Origin: an uncultured Oscillibacter sp.
GTDB lineage: Bacteria; Bacillota; Clostridia; Oscillospirales; Oscillospiraceae
Length of the DNA: 64,000 bases
Assembly (NCBI GenBank): GCA_910577405.1
Contig: CAJTMG010000012.1
Coordinates: 1 to 64,000, forward strand
Reading direction: 5' to 3'
Made by a program: the position numbers and the translations under genes. This document shows positions 7,765 through 16,186 of the stretch, piece after piece. Under the pieces are notes generated by a model that ran no database searches, had not been told where the DNA came from, and worked only from the letters and a program-made list of their open reading frames with translations. Every line of letters starts with the position of its first letter. Positions within the stretch are counted from its first letter, which is position 1.

Positions 7765-9144
7765 TCAGTTCAGCAGGGCGGCTAAAGACAGCATATTCGT
7801 AACCAGCCATGCAGAGGCGTAGTAGGTCATGAACTGGATGCCTGTGTGGACGCCGAATACTGTGTGCAGGAAACCGCCCACCAAGCCAATCGTCAAGGCC
7901 AGGAACACGCCCAGGATGCCGGCCTCATAGAAGGAGAGCATCACCACCAGACCGCAGAAAGCGCCGATCAGGGCCTCGTGACTGACAGCCCGCAGCATCA
8001 GAGCCGTCCAGGAGCGGGCCTTGTGCATACCGATGGGATAGGCGCAGAGAGCCCCGCCCACAACGCCGATGATGCCAAAGAGAATGTAATCAGGAATCGT
8101 GAGGAGCTGGGAGAGGTTGTTCCCGATCTCAAAGCGGGGCGCGCAGGCAAAGAGCGGAGCCGCCGGACCAGCAGCCACGCCGCCAATCGCCACGCCGCCA
8201 AGGCCCAGCAAGGGGATAATCAGGCCCGCAATATAGGTCGCATTGCAAGTGGCATTCTGAACACCAAGGCACGTGGAGATCCGGTCATAAAGCTCCTTTT
8301 TCCGTCCGCCCGAGGCCTCGCCTGCCAGCACCGTCATTCCCACAGGGCTCATTGTGAAACCCACGCTGGAAATGGCGCTCCAGATGCCGCACTGAGCGAT
8401 CTGCTGCCGGGTCAGCTGGCCAAAGGGATTGGGGAAAAACGCCAGCTTCTGCTTGGAATCCGGAGCCAGCCAGGATTCATTGGGTTCATCCTTGGCAAAC
8501 TGCTTCCGGCGGCTGGGGATCAGCGCGCCGAAGAGTTCATAAATCATCGGGCCAATCGTAATGCCCATGAAAATGGAGGTAAACACTGTGGAGCCATGTC
8601 CTTCCACCGCGATGCGCTGAAGAGCCTGAATGAAGATAGCAAAGGGAATGATGGCTGCAATCGCCCCCCAGCGTGCCGGAGAGATGTATGCCACCAGCAC
8701 GGCGCAGACGGTAAAAATCAGCCCGGAATGAGCAGAGATCATCCCGCCCAGAGGGGACAGCAGCAGCGCCACAATGATGGCAATAGGCAGAACAAAAATG
8801 GTCCCCACGACAGAACCCGCCGCCATTTTCCGCATAGCCATATGAGGAACACCAAGACGCTTGGCAATCGTGCAGCTCTGAACCAGAGGCACAGCCATGG
8901 TGCTTCCGGGCAGACCAGTCATTGCCGTCGGAATGGTGTGGGAGCACTGCATGGCAACGATGATGCCCACCTCCCATGCAAAGAGAACCCCTGCCGGAGC
9001 TCCCGCGAGCACCAGAATGATGGTGGTCGGAACCATGGTGGCCGTTTCATCTGTTCCGGGGATGATGCCGACAATCGTGTACAGGAAGCCTCCCGCCAAC
9101 GCTGCGACCATGGCCAATAAAATGTTTGTCAACATATCAGACAC
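7765..9144 (-). CDS. Tripartite tricarboxylate transporter permease, TctA family
   Basis: A 459-residue polytopic membrane protein. It opens with GGFLYTIVGIIPGTDETATM, the first of the two TctA pore signatures, and continues with LPGSTMAVPL and the second-half repeat. TctA is the large permease subunit of sodium-driven uptake systems for citrate-like and other carboxylates; normally it works with TctB (four helices) and the periplasmic or lipid-anchored binding protein TctC. Here the upstream gene, overlapping by eight bases, gives only a two-helix protein and no TctC is present, so the system is minimal or completed elsewhere. The neighbourhood suggests that it brings in the acid degraded by the AtuA and HMG-CoA reductase proteins. 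Confidence 0.85.
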   Translation of the reverse strand: MSDMLTNILLAMVAALAGGFLYTIVGIIPGTDETATMVPTTIILVLAGAPAGVLFAWEVGIIVAMQCSHTIPTAMTGLPGSTMAVPLVQSCTIAKRLGVPHMAMRKMAAGSVVGTIFVLPIAIIVALLLSPLGGMISAHSGLIFTVCAVLVAYISPARWGAIAAIIPFAIFIQALQRIAVEGHGSTVFTSIFMGITIGPMIYELFGALIPSRRKQFAKDEPNESWLAPDSKQKLAFFPNPFGQLTRQQIAQCGIWSAISSVGFTMSPVGMTVLAGEASGGRKKELYDRISTCLGVQNATCNATYIAGLIIPLLGLGGVAIGGVAAGPAAPLFACAPRFEIGNNLSQLLTIPDYILFGIIGVVGGALCAYPIGMHKARSWTALMLRAVSHEALIGAFCGLVVMLSFYEAGILGVFLALTIGLVGGFLHTVFGVHTGIQFMTYYASAWLVTNMLSLAALLN

Positions 9145-9622
9145 CCTCTCTTCCTGTCCCTTTTTCCTTCGCGCGTCTGCGGTACTCGGGCTTATAATTG
9201 GGAGAATCCTCTGGAATCAGTGCCAGCAGGGAGTAGAGTTCAAAGTTCTCCATCTCGCGGATTACCTCCGGAGAAACGGTGCGCAGCGCCTCGATCTCCT
9301 CCTCCAGCGTCATGCCGGCAGAGTGCAGAATCTCCTCAATATCATCACCGGAGGCGTCTGCCAGAATGCGGCGCTTGGGCTTGAAGCGAATACCAGCGAT
9401 AATCGCTCCGGCAAAGGTGCCCACGATACCCACCAGGAGCGCATAGCCCTTGGCAAGCTCCGGCTCCAGGGTACCAAGGCTCATAAAGAAAGCCCGCCCA
9501 GCCAGGAAAAAGGCCATCGAAGAAATGATGCAGATAACCGCGGAGGCAGCGAGCTCCTTGGGGACAACCGTGTCGCCCCAAACCTCCATATACTTTCCCA
9601 CTTGCTCTTTTTGCTTGGCCAT
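9137..9622 (-). CDS. Small membrane protein, probable TctB-like partner of the permease
   Basis: A 161-residue protein with two transmembrane segments (about 25-50 and 61-80) and a charged C-terminal half (FKPKRRILADASGDDIEEIL..., then EEEIEALRTVSPEVIREMEN) predicted to be cytosolic and helical. I do not recognise a named family. Its position directly before and overlapping tctA by eight bases is that of tctB, but it has two helices rather than four and a long soluble tail. A good ribosome site precedes it (GGAAGGAGAAC). Confidence 0.6.
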   Translation of the reverse strand: MAKQKEQVGKYMEVWGDTVVPKELAASAVICIISSMAFFLAGRAFFMSLGTLEPELAKGYALLVGIVGTFAGAIIAGIRFKPKRRILADASGDDIEEILHSAGMTLEEEIEALRTVSPEVIREMENFELYSLLALIPEDSPNYKPEYRRRAKEKGTGREGV

Positions 9623-9686
9623 ATTGTTCTCCTTCCCAGTGGGGGCGCACCGGGGTTCTGGCGGCGCGCCCCATTCATGTTACTGC

Positions 9687-10946
9687 TTACTGCATACCAG
9701 CCAGAATCTCCTTGGCGTAGTCAACAGAGATGGTCTTGTCCGCAATCATCTTTGCTACAACAGCATCCAGCTGGTCAGCCGCAGCGCCGGCCACCGTAGC
9801 CAGATTTCGGGCGTGGAGCTTCATGTGGCCCTTTTGGATACCATCGGTGGCCAAAGCCCGCATAGCAGCAAAGTTCTGGGCTAGGCCCACGGCGGCAATG
9901 ACCTGGGCCAGTTCTGCGGCACTGGTGACGCCCAGAATCTTCACACAGGCCTGAGCGCCGGGATGGATCTTGGTAGCGCCGCCCACAAGTCCCACAGGCG
10001 TGGGAAGCTCAATGGAGCCGGTGAGGTTGCCGTGGGCGTCCTTTTCCCAGCGGGTCAGGGAGGTATAGTGGTCTCCCCTGGCGCAGTAGGAATGCACACC
10101 GGCCTCCATGCCCCGCCAATCATTGCCGGTGGCGACCACAACAGGGTCAATGCCGTTCATAATGCCCTTGTTGCTGGTGGCAGCCCGGTAGGGGTCCGCC
10201 GCCGCAAAGGCGTAGGCAGCCACAATGCCGTCCACCACGTCCTCGCCGCCGATGGCCTCCTTGGTAAAGGTGGCCGTTGCGCGGGCAATACGATGATCCG
10301 CCAGATTGGAGAGGATGCGGAGTTTCACGGTGCCTCCGGTGAGCTTTTCAATGGTGGGGGCCACCGCCTCCGCCATGGTATTGACGGCGTTGGCGCCCAT
10401 AGCGTCCCCGGTGTCCACCAACAGATGGGTGATCACCATGGGGCCAATCTGGGAATCCACAATGCGGACCTCCATATCCTTCGCGCCGCCGGTGATCTTC
10501 ACCAGCACAGGATCTTTGCTGTTGGCAATCTCCAGGATCTCCTGCTTGTGGTGCAGGATGTTCTGCCGGGCGAAGAAGGGGTTTGCCACGCCGATGCATT
10601 GGACCTGGGCAATCATGATGTTGCCGGTGTAGCTGGTGGTAAACCCGCCGCCGGCCCGGGACATCTTAGCGGCGTTGGAAGCGGCGGCCACCACACTGGC
10701 TTCCTCCAGCACCATGGGGATGACGTACTCTTTGCCGTTGATCAGGAAGTTCATGGCGACGCCCACAGGGAGCTGGTAGGTTCCGATCACATTCTCAATC
10801 ACATGATCCGCCACCTCGGAGCTCAGGGCGCCGGGCGTTGTCAGGCGGCCAATCTCCTCCTGGGTCAGGCCGGCGAACTCCGCTACCTCGGCGGCCCGCT
10901 GCTCCGTGGTCAGCTTATGGAAACCGGGATATTGATTAGACTTCAT
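9687..10946 (-). CDS. mvaA: Hydroxymethylglutaryl-CoA reductase, degradative (class II)
   Basis: A 419-residue enzyme interconverting HMG-CoA and mevalonate. Class II features: the dimerisation/active-site segment EEASVVAAASNAAKM with catalytic Glu81/82, the nucleotide-binding motif DTGDAMGANAVN (178-189), catalytic Lys260 in SNKGI, Asp276 in GNDWRG, and the flap histidine in KGHMKLHARN (372-381). The length fits bacterial class II enzymes (about 430). In Clostridia, which make isoprenoids by the MEP route, such an enzyme in an operon with transporters points to mevalonate breakdown rather than synthesis. The rest of the HMG-CoA lyase branch is not in this operon. No cofactor preference is claimed. 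Confidence 0.9.
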   Translation of the reverse strand: MKSNQYPGFHKLTTEQRAAEVAEFAGLTQEEIGRLTTPGALSSEVADHVIENVIGTYQLPVGVAMNFLINGKEYVIPMVLEEASVVAAASNAAKMSRAGGGFTTSYTGNIMIAQVQCIGVANPFFARQNILHHKQEILEIANSKDPVLVKITGGAKDMEVRIVDSQIGPMVITHLLVDTGDAMGANAVNTMAEAVAPTIEKLTGGTVKLRILSNLADHRIARATATFTKEAIGGEDVVDGIVAAYAFAAADPYRAATSNKGIMNGIDPVVVATGNDWRGMEAGVHSYCARGDHYTSLTRWEKDAHGNLTGSIELPTPVGLVGGATKIHPGAQACVKILGVTSAAELAQVIAAVGLAQNFAAMRALATDGIQKGHMKLHARNLATVAGAAADQLDAVVAKMIADKTISVDYAKEILAGMQ

Positions 10947-10975
10947 AGGAAGATGCTCCTTTCAAACATTTATTA

Positions 10976-11296
10976 TCACCAATCAGTGTCAACCTTCATT
11001 CGCATGAACGCGGAACCCATGGACTTCCCCAAGGTATCCAGCCGCAGGGAGTGGGTTGCGCCGCCGCCCAGAGCGTGCTTCATGACGAAGTTCATGCCAT
11101 GGAGGGTATCCACATCGTAGCGGATGATCTCCCCCTTGACCATATCGCCGAAATACTCCTTCACCCGCTCCACGGTCAGCACCCTCTTGAGGTACTCATA
11201 ATCCTTGGGGTCCCGGGCAAACACGCAGACGTTGCTGGTGTCGCCCTTATCGCCGCTGCGGCCATGGGCCAGAGTGTTCAGATAGACCATTGCCAT
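10976..11296 (-). CDS. AtuA-related small subunit (ferredoxin-like fold domain)
   Basis: A 106-residue protein with LAHGRSGDKGDTSNVCVFAR near its start, the signature of the domain found at the C-terminus of long AtuA proteins or as a separate gene after a short AtuA. It ends LGKSMGSAFMRMKVDTDW. Its start follows the stop of the AtuA gene with a one-base gap, so the two are translationally coupled and probably form one complex. The biochemical role of this domain is not established. Confidence 0.8.
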   Translation of the reverse strand: MAMVYLNTLAHGRSGDKGDTSNVCVFARDPKDYEYLKRVLTVERVKEYFGDMVKGEIIRYDVDTLHGMNFVMKHALGGGATHSLRLDTLGKSMGSAFMRMKVDTDW

Positions 11297-11297
11297 A

Positions 11298-12665
11298 TCA
11301 GTTTACCTCCAGAATGTGGGATTCCAGTTTTACGGCGTCTCTGGGAATCAGCGTGGGCCAGAGGCCGATGACGTCGGTGATGTGGGCTCGTCCGCCGAAG
11401 AAGGAGGCGCCCGGAGGCCCGTTCAGCTGCAAAGGGCTGATTTCGGGGATGATCAGCTGGGCGTCCTTCTTGTCCTTGGTGCGGATAGCGATGCGAAGCA
11501 CCACCTCGTTCATGCGCTTGATCAGGTCCTCGTCCACCTCGGCCACATCCAGATGCAGGGCGTTCAAGCCCACATAGTCGACGCGCAGGTCCTCGTACTG
11601 CATTCCCTTGCGCTTCATCTTCTTCATCAGAATCTCAGCGGCATACTGAGCCTTCTCGTAGGCGTCAGGCCACGCGAAGGAAAGGTACGTCACCACCTTG
11701 TAGCCGGCATGATAGCCCAGGCATAGCTTCAGCTGGTCAGGCTTGGCCTTGCCCTTGATGCCGCCCACCCGAACGCGGTTCCCGCCATCCTGCGTCAAGG
11801 TGGCACGGCTGATATCTACGGTCACGTCGGGGGTGATGTAGTTGGCGGGATCGTGGACCTCATACAGGAACTGCTCCTTGCAGCTCTGCTCGGAGATCAG
11901 GCCGCCGCAGTTGGGCGCCTTGGTGATGTGGAAATCCTCTTCCGTCAGCTCAGCGATGGGGAAGCCCAGCTGGTCCATATCGGGGACATTCCGCCAGTCG
12001 TACTGGAAGTTGCCGCCGGAGCCCTGACCGCCGCATTCCAGAAGGTGGCCCGCCATAATTCCCCGGGCCAGATCATCCAGGTCCTGGTCTGTCCAGCCGA
12101 ACTCATAGGCCAGCGGAGCCAGGAACATGGCAGAATCCGCGGCCCGCCCGGTGAGGACCACATCCGCGCCCTGGCTCAGGCAGTCCATAAGAGGCTCACG
12201 GCCATAGTAGACGTTGGCGTTGACCAGCTGATCCTTGATCTCGTTGAAATCGCCCACGTCGTCCATGTTCTTGAACTCGCAGCCATCGGCAATCATCCGG
12301 GGGATCTTATCCAGCAGGTCGTCGCCCAAAACATAGCCGATCTTGTAGCCCTTCATGCCCTGCTCCTGGGCAACAGCTTTCAGCGCATCCACGGCCCCGG
12401 TGATGTTCATGCCGCCGGCATTGGCAATGATACCAATCTTTTTCTCGAAAGCCTCCTTACCCACCACCTTCATCAGGTCAATAAAGTCACGGGCATAACC
12501 GGCGGCAGGGTTCTTCATCCGTTGGCGCTGCATGATGGACAGCGTCAGCTCCGCCAGATAGTCACAGGCCATATAGTCCAGGTTCCCCTCCCGGATCATA
12601 TGGATGGCAGCGTCCGGGCTGTCTCCCCAGAAGCCCTGGCCGCCGCCGATGGATACCTTTTTCAT
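11298..12665 (-). CDS. AtuA family protein (acyclic terpene utilisation / DUF1446)
   Basis: A 455-residue protein opening KKVSIGGGQGFWGDSPDAA, with IIANAGGMNITG in the first third and LTGRAADSAMFLAPLAYEFGW in the middle, all typical of the DUF1446/AtuA family. AtuA is required for citronellol/geraniol catabolism in Pseudomonas, but its reaction is unknown, and most family members are found with acyl-CoA enzymes in unrelated pathways. Here it leads an operon with its small partner, HMG-CoA reductase and two transporters, which makes a branched hydroxy- or methyl-acid (mevalonate-like) substrate plausible. The start has GGAGCG upstream. There is no frameshift or missing segment. Confidence 0.85.
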   Translation of the reverse strand: MKKVSIGGGQGFWGDSPDAAIHMIREGNLDYMACDYLAELTLSIMQRQRMKNPAAGYARDFIDLMKVVGKEAFEKKIGIIANAGGMNITGAVDALKAVAQEQGMKGYKIGYVLGDDLLDKIPRMIADGCEFKNMDDVGDFNEIKDQLVNANVYYGREPLMDCLSQGADVVLTGRAADSAMFLAPLAYEFGWTDQDLDDLARGIMAGHLLECGGQGSGGNFQYDWRNVPDMDQLGFPIAELTEEDFHITKAPNCGGLISEQSCKEQFLYEVHDPANYITPDVTVDISRATLTQDGGNRVRVGGIKGKAKPDQLKLCLGYHAGYKVVTYLSFAWPDAYEKAQYAAEILMKKMKRKGMQYEDLRVDYVGLNALHLDVAEVDEDLIKRMNEVVLRIAIRTKDKKDAQLIIPEISPLQLNGPPGASFFGGRAHITDVIGLWPTLIPRDAVKLESHILEVN

Positions 12666-12775
12666 GTGACAAACGCTCCTTTGCTATAATATTCGGGTTT
12701 TCTGATACTTTTATGATAAGCGATCCCAATAGATTTCGCTATTATTAAGAAACACCGAATCACCATCAGTTTTTT

Positions 12776-12824
12776 TGAAAAATACCACAGGAGGTTGTAG
12801 CGTAATTGACACAACCTCCTGTGG
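12776..12824 (-). terminator. Strong terminator between the regulator gene and the AtuA operon
   Basis: A perfect 14-bp inverted repeat, CCACAGGAGGTTGT (12785-12798) and ACAACCTCCTGTGG (12811-12824), loop 12 bases. In the minus-strand transcript it is followed by TATTTTTC, so it ends the regulator mRNA. The remaining 100 bases to the AtuA start must contain that operon's own promoter; no convincing sigma-A or -24/-12 element was found. Confidence 0.7.
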
Positions 12825-12839
12825 CATTTCTGGCACTGT

Positions 12840-14333
12840 TTACTTTTCGCCACTGATTCTCAGCGCCGCACATTTTCGATAAAAGGTCCGGCGGCTGATT
12901 CCAAGCTCTCTCATGGCCTGGGTCCGATTGCCGCCGCAACGGTCAATGGCTGCTTGAATGGCCTGCGTCTCAAAGGCGCGAAGCTGCTGCTCCAAGGTTC
13001 CTGAGAATATCGTTTTCTGCTCTGCCGCATAGTCATCCGGCGCTGGAACTGTCACCAGCAGCGGTTGGGTATCGTCACCCAGAATCACCAGACGTTCAAT
13101 ATGGTTTTTCAGCTCCCGGATGTTTCCAGGCCAGTGGTAGGCCCGAAGGTTTTTATAGACCCCCGGCGAAAGCACCAGATTTTTCTTGTGCTTTTCATTG
13201 TAGAAGCTCAAAAATCTATTTGCCAATGGAATAATGTCATCCGGCCGCTCCCGCAGCGGAGGGATATGCAGCGTGATGGTGGCAATCTGGAAATACAGGT
13301 CCTGTCGGAATCTTTTGGTGTTCACCAGCTGATCCAAGCGCTGGCTGGCAGACGCGATCAAACGGATATCCGGTTTTTTCCGCAAAGTCCCCTGAAGCCT
13401 TGACTGGGTGTGGGGCGGCAAATCACCCACCTCGTCCAGGAACAACGTCCCGCCTTCCGCAAGCTCCAGGAGTCCAGGTTCTCCGCCTCTGCCAAATATC
13501 TCGTCTTCCAGCATATCTTCCGGAACAGCGGAGCAGGAAACGGTGAGAAAGGGTTTTTCCCTGCGGGGACTGCACCGATGCAGATAGTTTGCGACAACTT
13601 CCTTTCCTGCGCCAAGCTCTCCATACAAAAGCACCGCGATGTCTGCGTGCGCTACCGTTGCCGCCTGATGGATGACCTTTTGAAAGTTCCGGTCATAAGA
13701 AGTGAGATTCAGATCGACAGATACCTCGTATTCCTGCAAACGCCGGGAATATTCATCCGCAACCCCAGCCATCTGGCGGACCTCCTGATTGAGTTGATGA
13801 AGCTCCGTCACATCCCGGAAAATGGAAACCGCGCCCAGAAAGGATGCTCCATTCCAAATGGGAAATGCCTGTAGGGACACATATTTGTTTACAGAGGAAA
13901 CCATTTGCTTGGAGCTGGTTTGAACCGTCCGCTCCTCCAATGCACGGACCAGGAGGGCGCTGGGTTCAATTTTTTGAATATACTTTCCCAGAACCCGGCG
14001 GAGCGGCACACCCAACACGGTTGTATAGGCCTCATTCGCGTAGTAGATGCGTCCATCCGCGTCCACAGCAATAATGCCGTCACGAATGGCATCCAAAATC
14101 TGGAGAGGCATAGAAGTTCGTTCACTGCGGATCAAATAGAGCAGAAGGTCCCGGTCAATGCGGCCAACCAGATAATCCCGCTTGCTGCGAATATAGATTA
14201 TCTCAGGAAAGTCCTGAAGCTCCGCCGGATTCAGCTCCTCAACCTGAAGTTCCCCGGACAGCGCGTATTGATGGGCATCTCCTTTGATCCATTCGGATTC
14301 CTTCAAACGTTGCATAAAACTTTGCAGCTGCAT
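12840..14333 (-). CDS. PAS / AAA+ / Fis-type transcriptional regulator lacking the GAFTGA loop
   Basis: A 497-residue protein: an N-terminal region of unknown type (1-75), a PAS domain (about 76-190, YYANEAYTTVLGVPLRRVLG), an AAA+ domain (about 205-430) with Walker A GELGAGKE (238-245), Walker B GTLFLDEVGD (295-304) and sensor/arginine region RFRQDLYFQI, then a Fis-type helix-turn-helix (465-492). Where enhancer-binding proteins carry ELFGxxxGAFTGAxxxxxG, this one reads EIFGRGGEPGLLELAEGG: the sigma-54-contacting loop is deleted. Comparable loop-less regulators such as TyrR act on sigma-70 promoters. It lies just upstream of the AtuA operon in the same direction and presumably senses its substrate through the PAS or N-terminal region. 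Confidence 0.85.
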   Translation of the reverse strand: MQLQSFMQRLKESEWIKGDAHQYALSGELQVEELNPAELQDFPEIIYIRSKRDYLVGRIDRDLLLYLIRSERTSMPLQILDAIRDGIIAVDADGRIYYANEAYTTVLGVPLRRVLGKYIQKIEPSALLVRALEERTVQTSSKQMVSSVNKYVSLQAFPIWNGASFLGAVSIFRDVTELHQLNQEVRQMAGVADEYSRRLQEYEVSVDLNLTSYDRNFQKVIHQAATVAHADIAVLLYGELGAGKEVVANYLHRCSPRREKPFLTVSCSAVPEDMLEDEIFGRGGEPGLLELAEGGTLFLDEVGDLPPHTQSRLQGTLRKKPDIRLIASASQRLDQLVNTKRFRQDLYFQIATITLHIPPLRERPDDIIPLANRFLSFYNEKHKKNLVLSPGVYKNLRAYHWPGNIRELKNHIERLVILGDDTQPLLVTVPAPDDYAAEQKTIFSGTLEQQLRAFETQAIQAAIDRCGGNRTQAMRELGISRRTFYRKCAALRISGEK

Positions 14334-14730
14334 CTATCCGACCTCCTTTTCCCTGTATTCTACAACAATTTTCTCTGTAGTTCAAAACAATTATTTTCAT
14401 ATTGTTGTATGCTGCATCTTTTCTCCATTGTCGGCAGCGGTCGTTGATGCTATACTCCTACCTTCCGCGGTGAAGATCAAGACCTTTCCCGCCGTAAAAG
14501 GAGATTCTTTCTTAACCGCTGCTGCACAGCCATTTGACCCCGATATAGAGGACATCTTCTTGGACACCGAAAACAGCCACAATCCGTATGACCTGGCGCT
14601 ATGGACCCAATACGAATCATGAAAACGAAAGGGGACAGCAAAACGGCTTTCAGAACTCTGCAAATGGCATAAAACGCAGAAAAGGGGGCAAGCTGAGAGC
14701 AACAACGGCGGACGAACGGAGGAAATACGC
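14334..14730. promoter_or_regulatory. Divergent intergenic region between the regulator and lactate dehydrogenase
   Basis: This 397-base region serves the regulator on the left and lactate dehydrogenase on the right. Near the regulator start lie the 9-bp arms TACAACAAT (14361-14369) and ATTGTTGTA (14401-14409), an inverted pair spaced exactly 40 bp centre to centre, a possible operator for the Fis-type protein. A plus-strand frame ending at 14622 has no start or homologue. The dehydrogenase start is preceded by GGAGG, but no clear -35/-10 pair was found. Confidence 0.4.
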
Positions 14731-15678
14731 ATGAAAACAGACGCCAGGAAAGCGGCCGTTATTGGCTGCGGCTATGTAGGGGCTTCGATCGCGTTCCGGT
14801 TTCTCCAGCAGGGCTTGTTTACGCGGCTGGTGCTTCTGGATGTGAACCAGGAGAAAGCGGAAGGGGAGGCCATGGATTTGCGGGACGGTCTGCCCTACGG
14901 CGCGGCGATGGAGATTACGGCAGGGAACTATGATGACATCACAGACTGCGGCCTGATTGTGGTGACGGCGGGCGCCAATCAGAAACCGGGGGAGAGCCGG
15001 CTGGACTTGATCGGACGGAATACGGTAATCCTGAAATCCGTCATACAGGAGATCACAGCAAGGGAGTTCGGAGGCATTCTGCTGGTGGTATCCAATCCTG
15101 TGGACGTGCTGACCTACGTAGCCTGGAAGCTGTCGGGCTATCCCAGGGAGCGGGTGATCGGCTCGGGCACGGTACTGGACACGGCCCGTCTGAAACAGCT
15201 TCTCGGAGGCGAACTGCGGATAGACAGCCGGAATGTCCACGCGTTCATCATCGGGGAGCATGGGGACAGCGAGCTTGCGGTCTGGAGCGAGGCCAACGTC
15301 TCCGGTCTGGCCCTGGAGGATTTTAGCTGTCTCCGCGGCCGCTGTCTTTGCCGTGAGGACCGGGAACGGCTCTATCAGGAGGTCCGGGGCAGCGCCGGGG
15401 AAATCATACAGCGGAAGGGCGCGACGTACTATGGCATTGCAATGGCCGTGGGACGGATTGCGGAGGCTATTGTGAAGGACGAGCACGCGGTGCTTCCGGT
15501 TTCGGCGGTGCTGGACAGGCAGTATGGGCTGGAGGGTCTTGCGTTAAGCCTGCCGTCGGTTGTCAGCCGGGAGGGTTTGCAGGAGATCCTGGAAATCCCC
15601 TTGAGCGAAGAAGAGCTGTCCGCGCTGAAGGCCTCCGCAGAACAGATGCAGAAAGCGATTGCGTCCCTGAATCTATAG
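14731..15678 (+). CDS. ldh: L-lactate dehydrogenase
   Basis: A 315-residue NAD-dependent dehydrogenase reducing pyruvate to lactate in fermentation. Visible features: Rossmann motif GCGYVGAS (12-19), Asp37 for the NAD ribose, the substrate loop GANQKPGESR (81-90) with the Gln that marks lactate rather than malate dehydrogenases, SNPVDV (121-126), catalytic DTAR (150-153) and catalytic His177 in GEHGDS. The length is typical. It stands alone, transcribed away from the AtuA regulator; the shared intergenic region does not by itself mean shared control. The ribosome site GGAGG lies eight bases before the ATG. Confidence 0.9.
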   Translation: MKTDARKAAVIGCGYVGASIAFRFLQQGLFTRLVLLDVNQEKAEGEAMDLRDGLPYGAAMEITAGNYDDITDCGLIVVTAGANQKPGESRLDLIGRNTVILKSVIQEITAREFGGILLVVSNPVDVLTYVAWKLSGYPRERVIGSGTVLDTARLKQLLGGELRIDSRNVHAFIIGEHGDSELAVWSEANVSGLALEDFSCLRGRCLCREDRERLYQEVRGSAGEIIQRKGATYYGIAMAVGRIAEAIVKDEHAVLPVSAVLDRQYGLEGLALSLPSVVSREGLQEILEIPLSEEELSALKASAEQMQKAIASLNL

Positions 15679-15832
15679 TGACCGTGCCGGCTGGGAGAGC
15701 GTTCCTGGCCGGTTTTCTGCATTTTCCTCAAAAACTTCAGATACACAAAAAACTCTGGAATACCGGCGGCAGGTGTGCTATGATAAACAGGAAGAATCCC
15801 AGGGAAACTTTTGGCCGAAAGGAGAGGACGTT

Positions 15833-16186
15833 ATGGAAATTGACCGTCACCCTCTGGCGCTGTTGCAGGACCGTCTGAGCCGCGAGGGAAAGCATGAGGA
15901 ATCCGCCAAAGTCAAGCAGCAGTTTTTGCAGGAGGTGCGGGAAAGCGGCGATTTCTGCCCCTGCAAGGCCAAATGCGAGCTGCACGGGGACTGTTTCGCC
16001 TGCGTCCAGATACATCGCGGGCATCGGGGACATCTGCCGTATTGTATGTGGGATATGGTGAACGAGCGGATCGCGGAAGTGGCCGGACTGACCGAAGGCT
16101 CTTTCCGGAAGTACATGACGGACCATCCCGGCTGCTGCGACGGAAGCCCCAGGGACGTTCCGGAAGCCGAGGAAGACAGGGAATAA
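15833..16186 (+). CDS. Small cysteine-rich protein of unknown function
   Basis: A 117-residue protein; the start at 15833 was chosen because GAAAGGAGAGG precedes it, while the open frame upstream has no ribosome site. The N-terminal half is helical (LLQDRLSREGKHEESAKVK). The middle carries CPCKAKCELHGDCFACVQIH and then LPYC, a Cys/His cluster (C-x-C-x3-C-x2-H-G-x-C-x2-C) also seen in short zinc-binding proteins of Clostridia. The C-terminal part has the amphipathic segment MVNERIAEVAGLTEGSFRKY and an acidic tail. A metal-bound structure is likely; no function can be given. Confidence 0.65.
   Translation: MEIDRHPLALLQDRLSREGKHEESAKVKQQFLQEVRESGDFCPCKAKCELHGDCFACVQIHRGHRGHLPYCMWDMVNERIAEVAGLTEGSFRKYMTDHPGCCDGSPRDVPEAEEDRE

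Noticed and set aside
7846..9120. A long plus-strand frame (424 codons) across the TctA gene
   Set aside because: It has a low-complexity, His/Asn/Gln-rich antisense composition and no start signal; the minus strand encodes a clear permease.
12666..12839. A sigma-54 (-24/-12) promoter before the AtuA operon
   Set aside because: TGGCAC-like bases occur near 12829 but lack a properly spaced TTGC element, and the regulator has no GAFTGA loop.
14284..14622. Plus-strand frame ending ALWTQYES before lactate dehydrogenase
   Set aside because: No ribosome site, it crosses the regulator start, and no family is recognisable; treated as intergenic.
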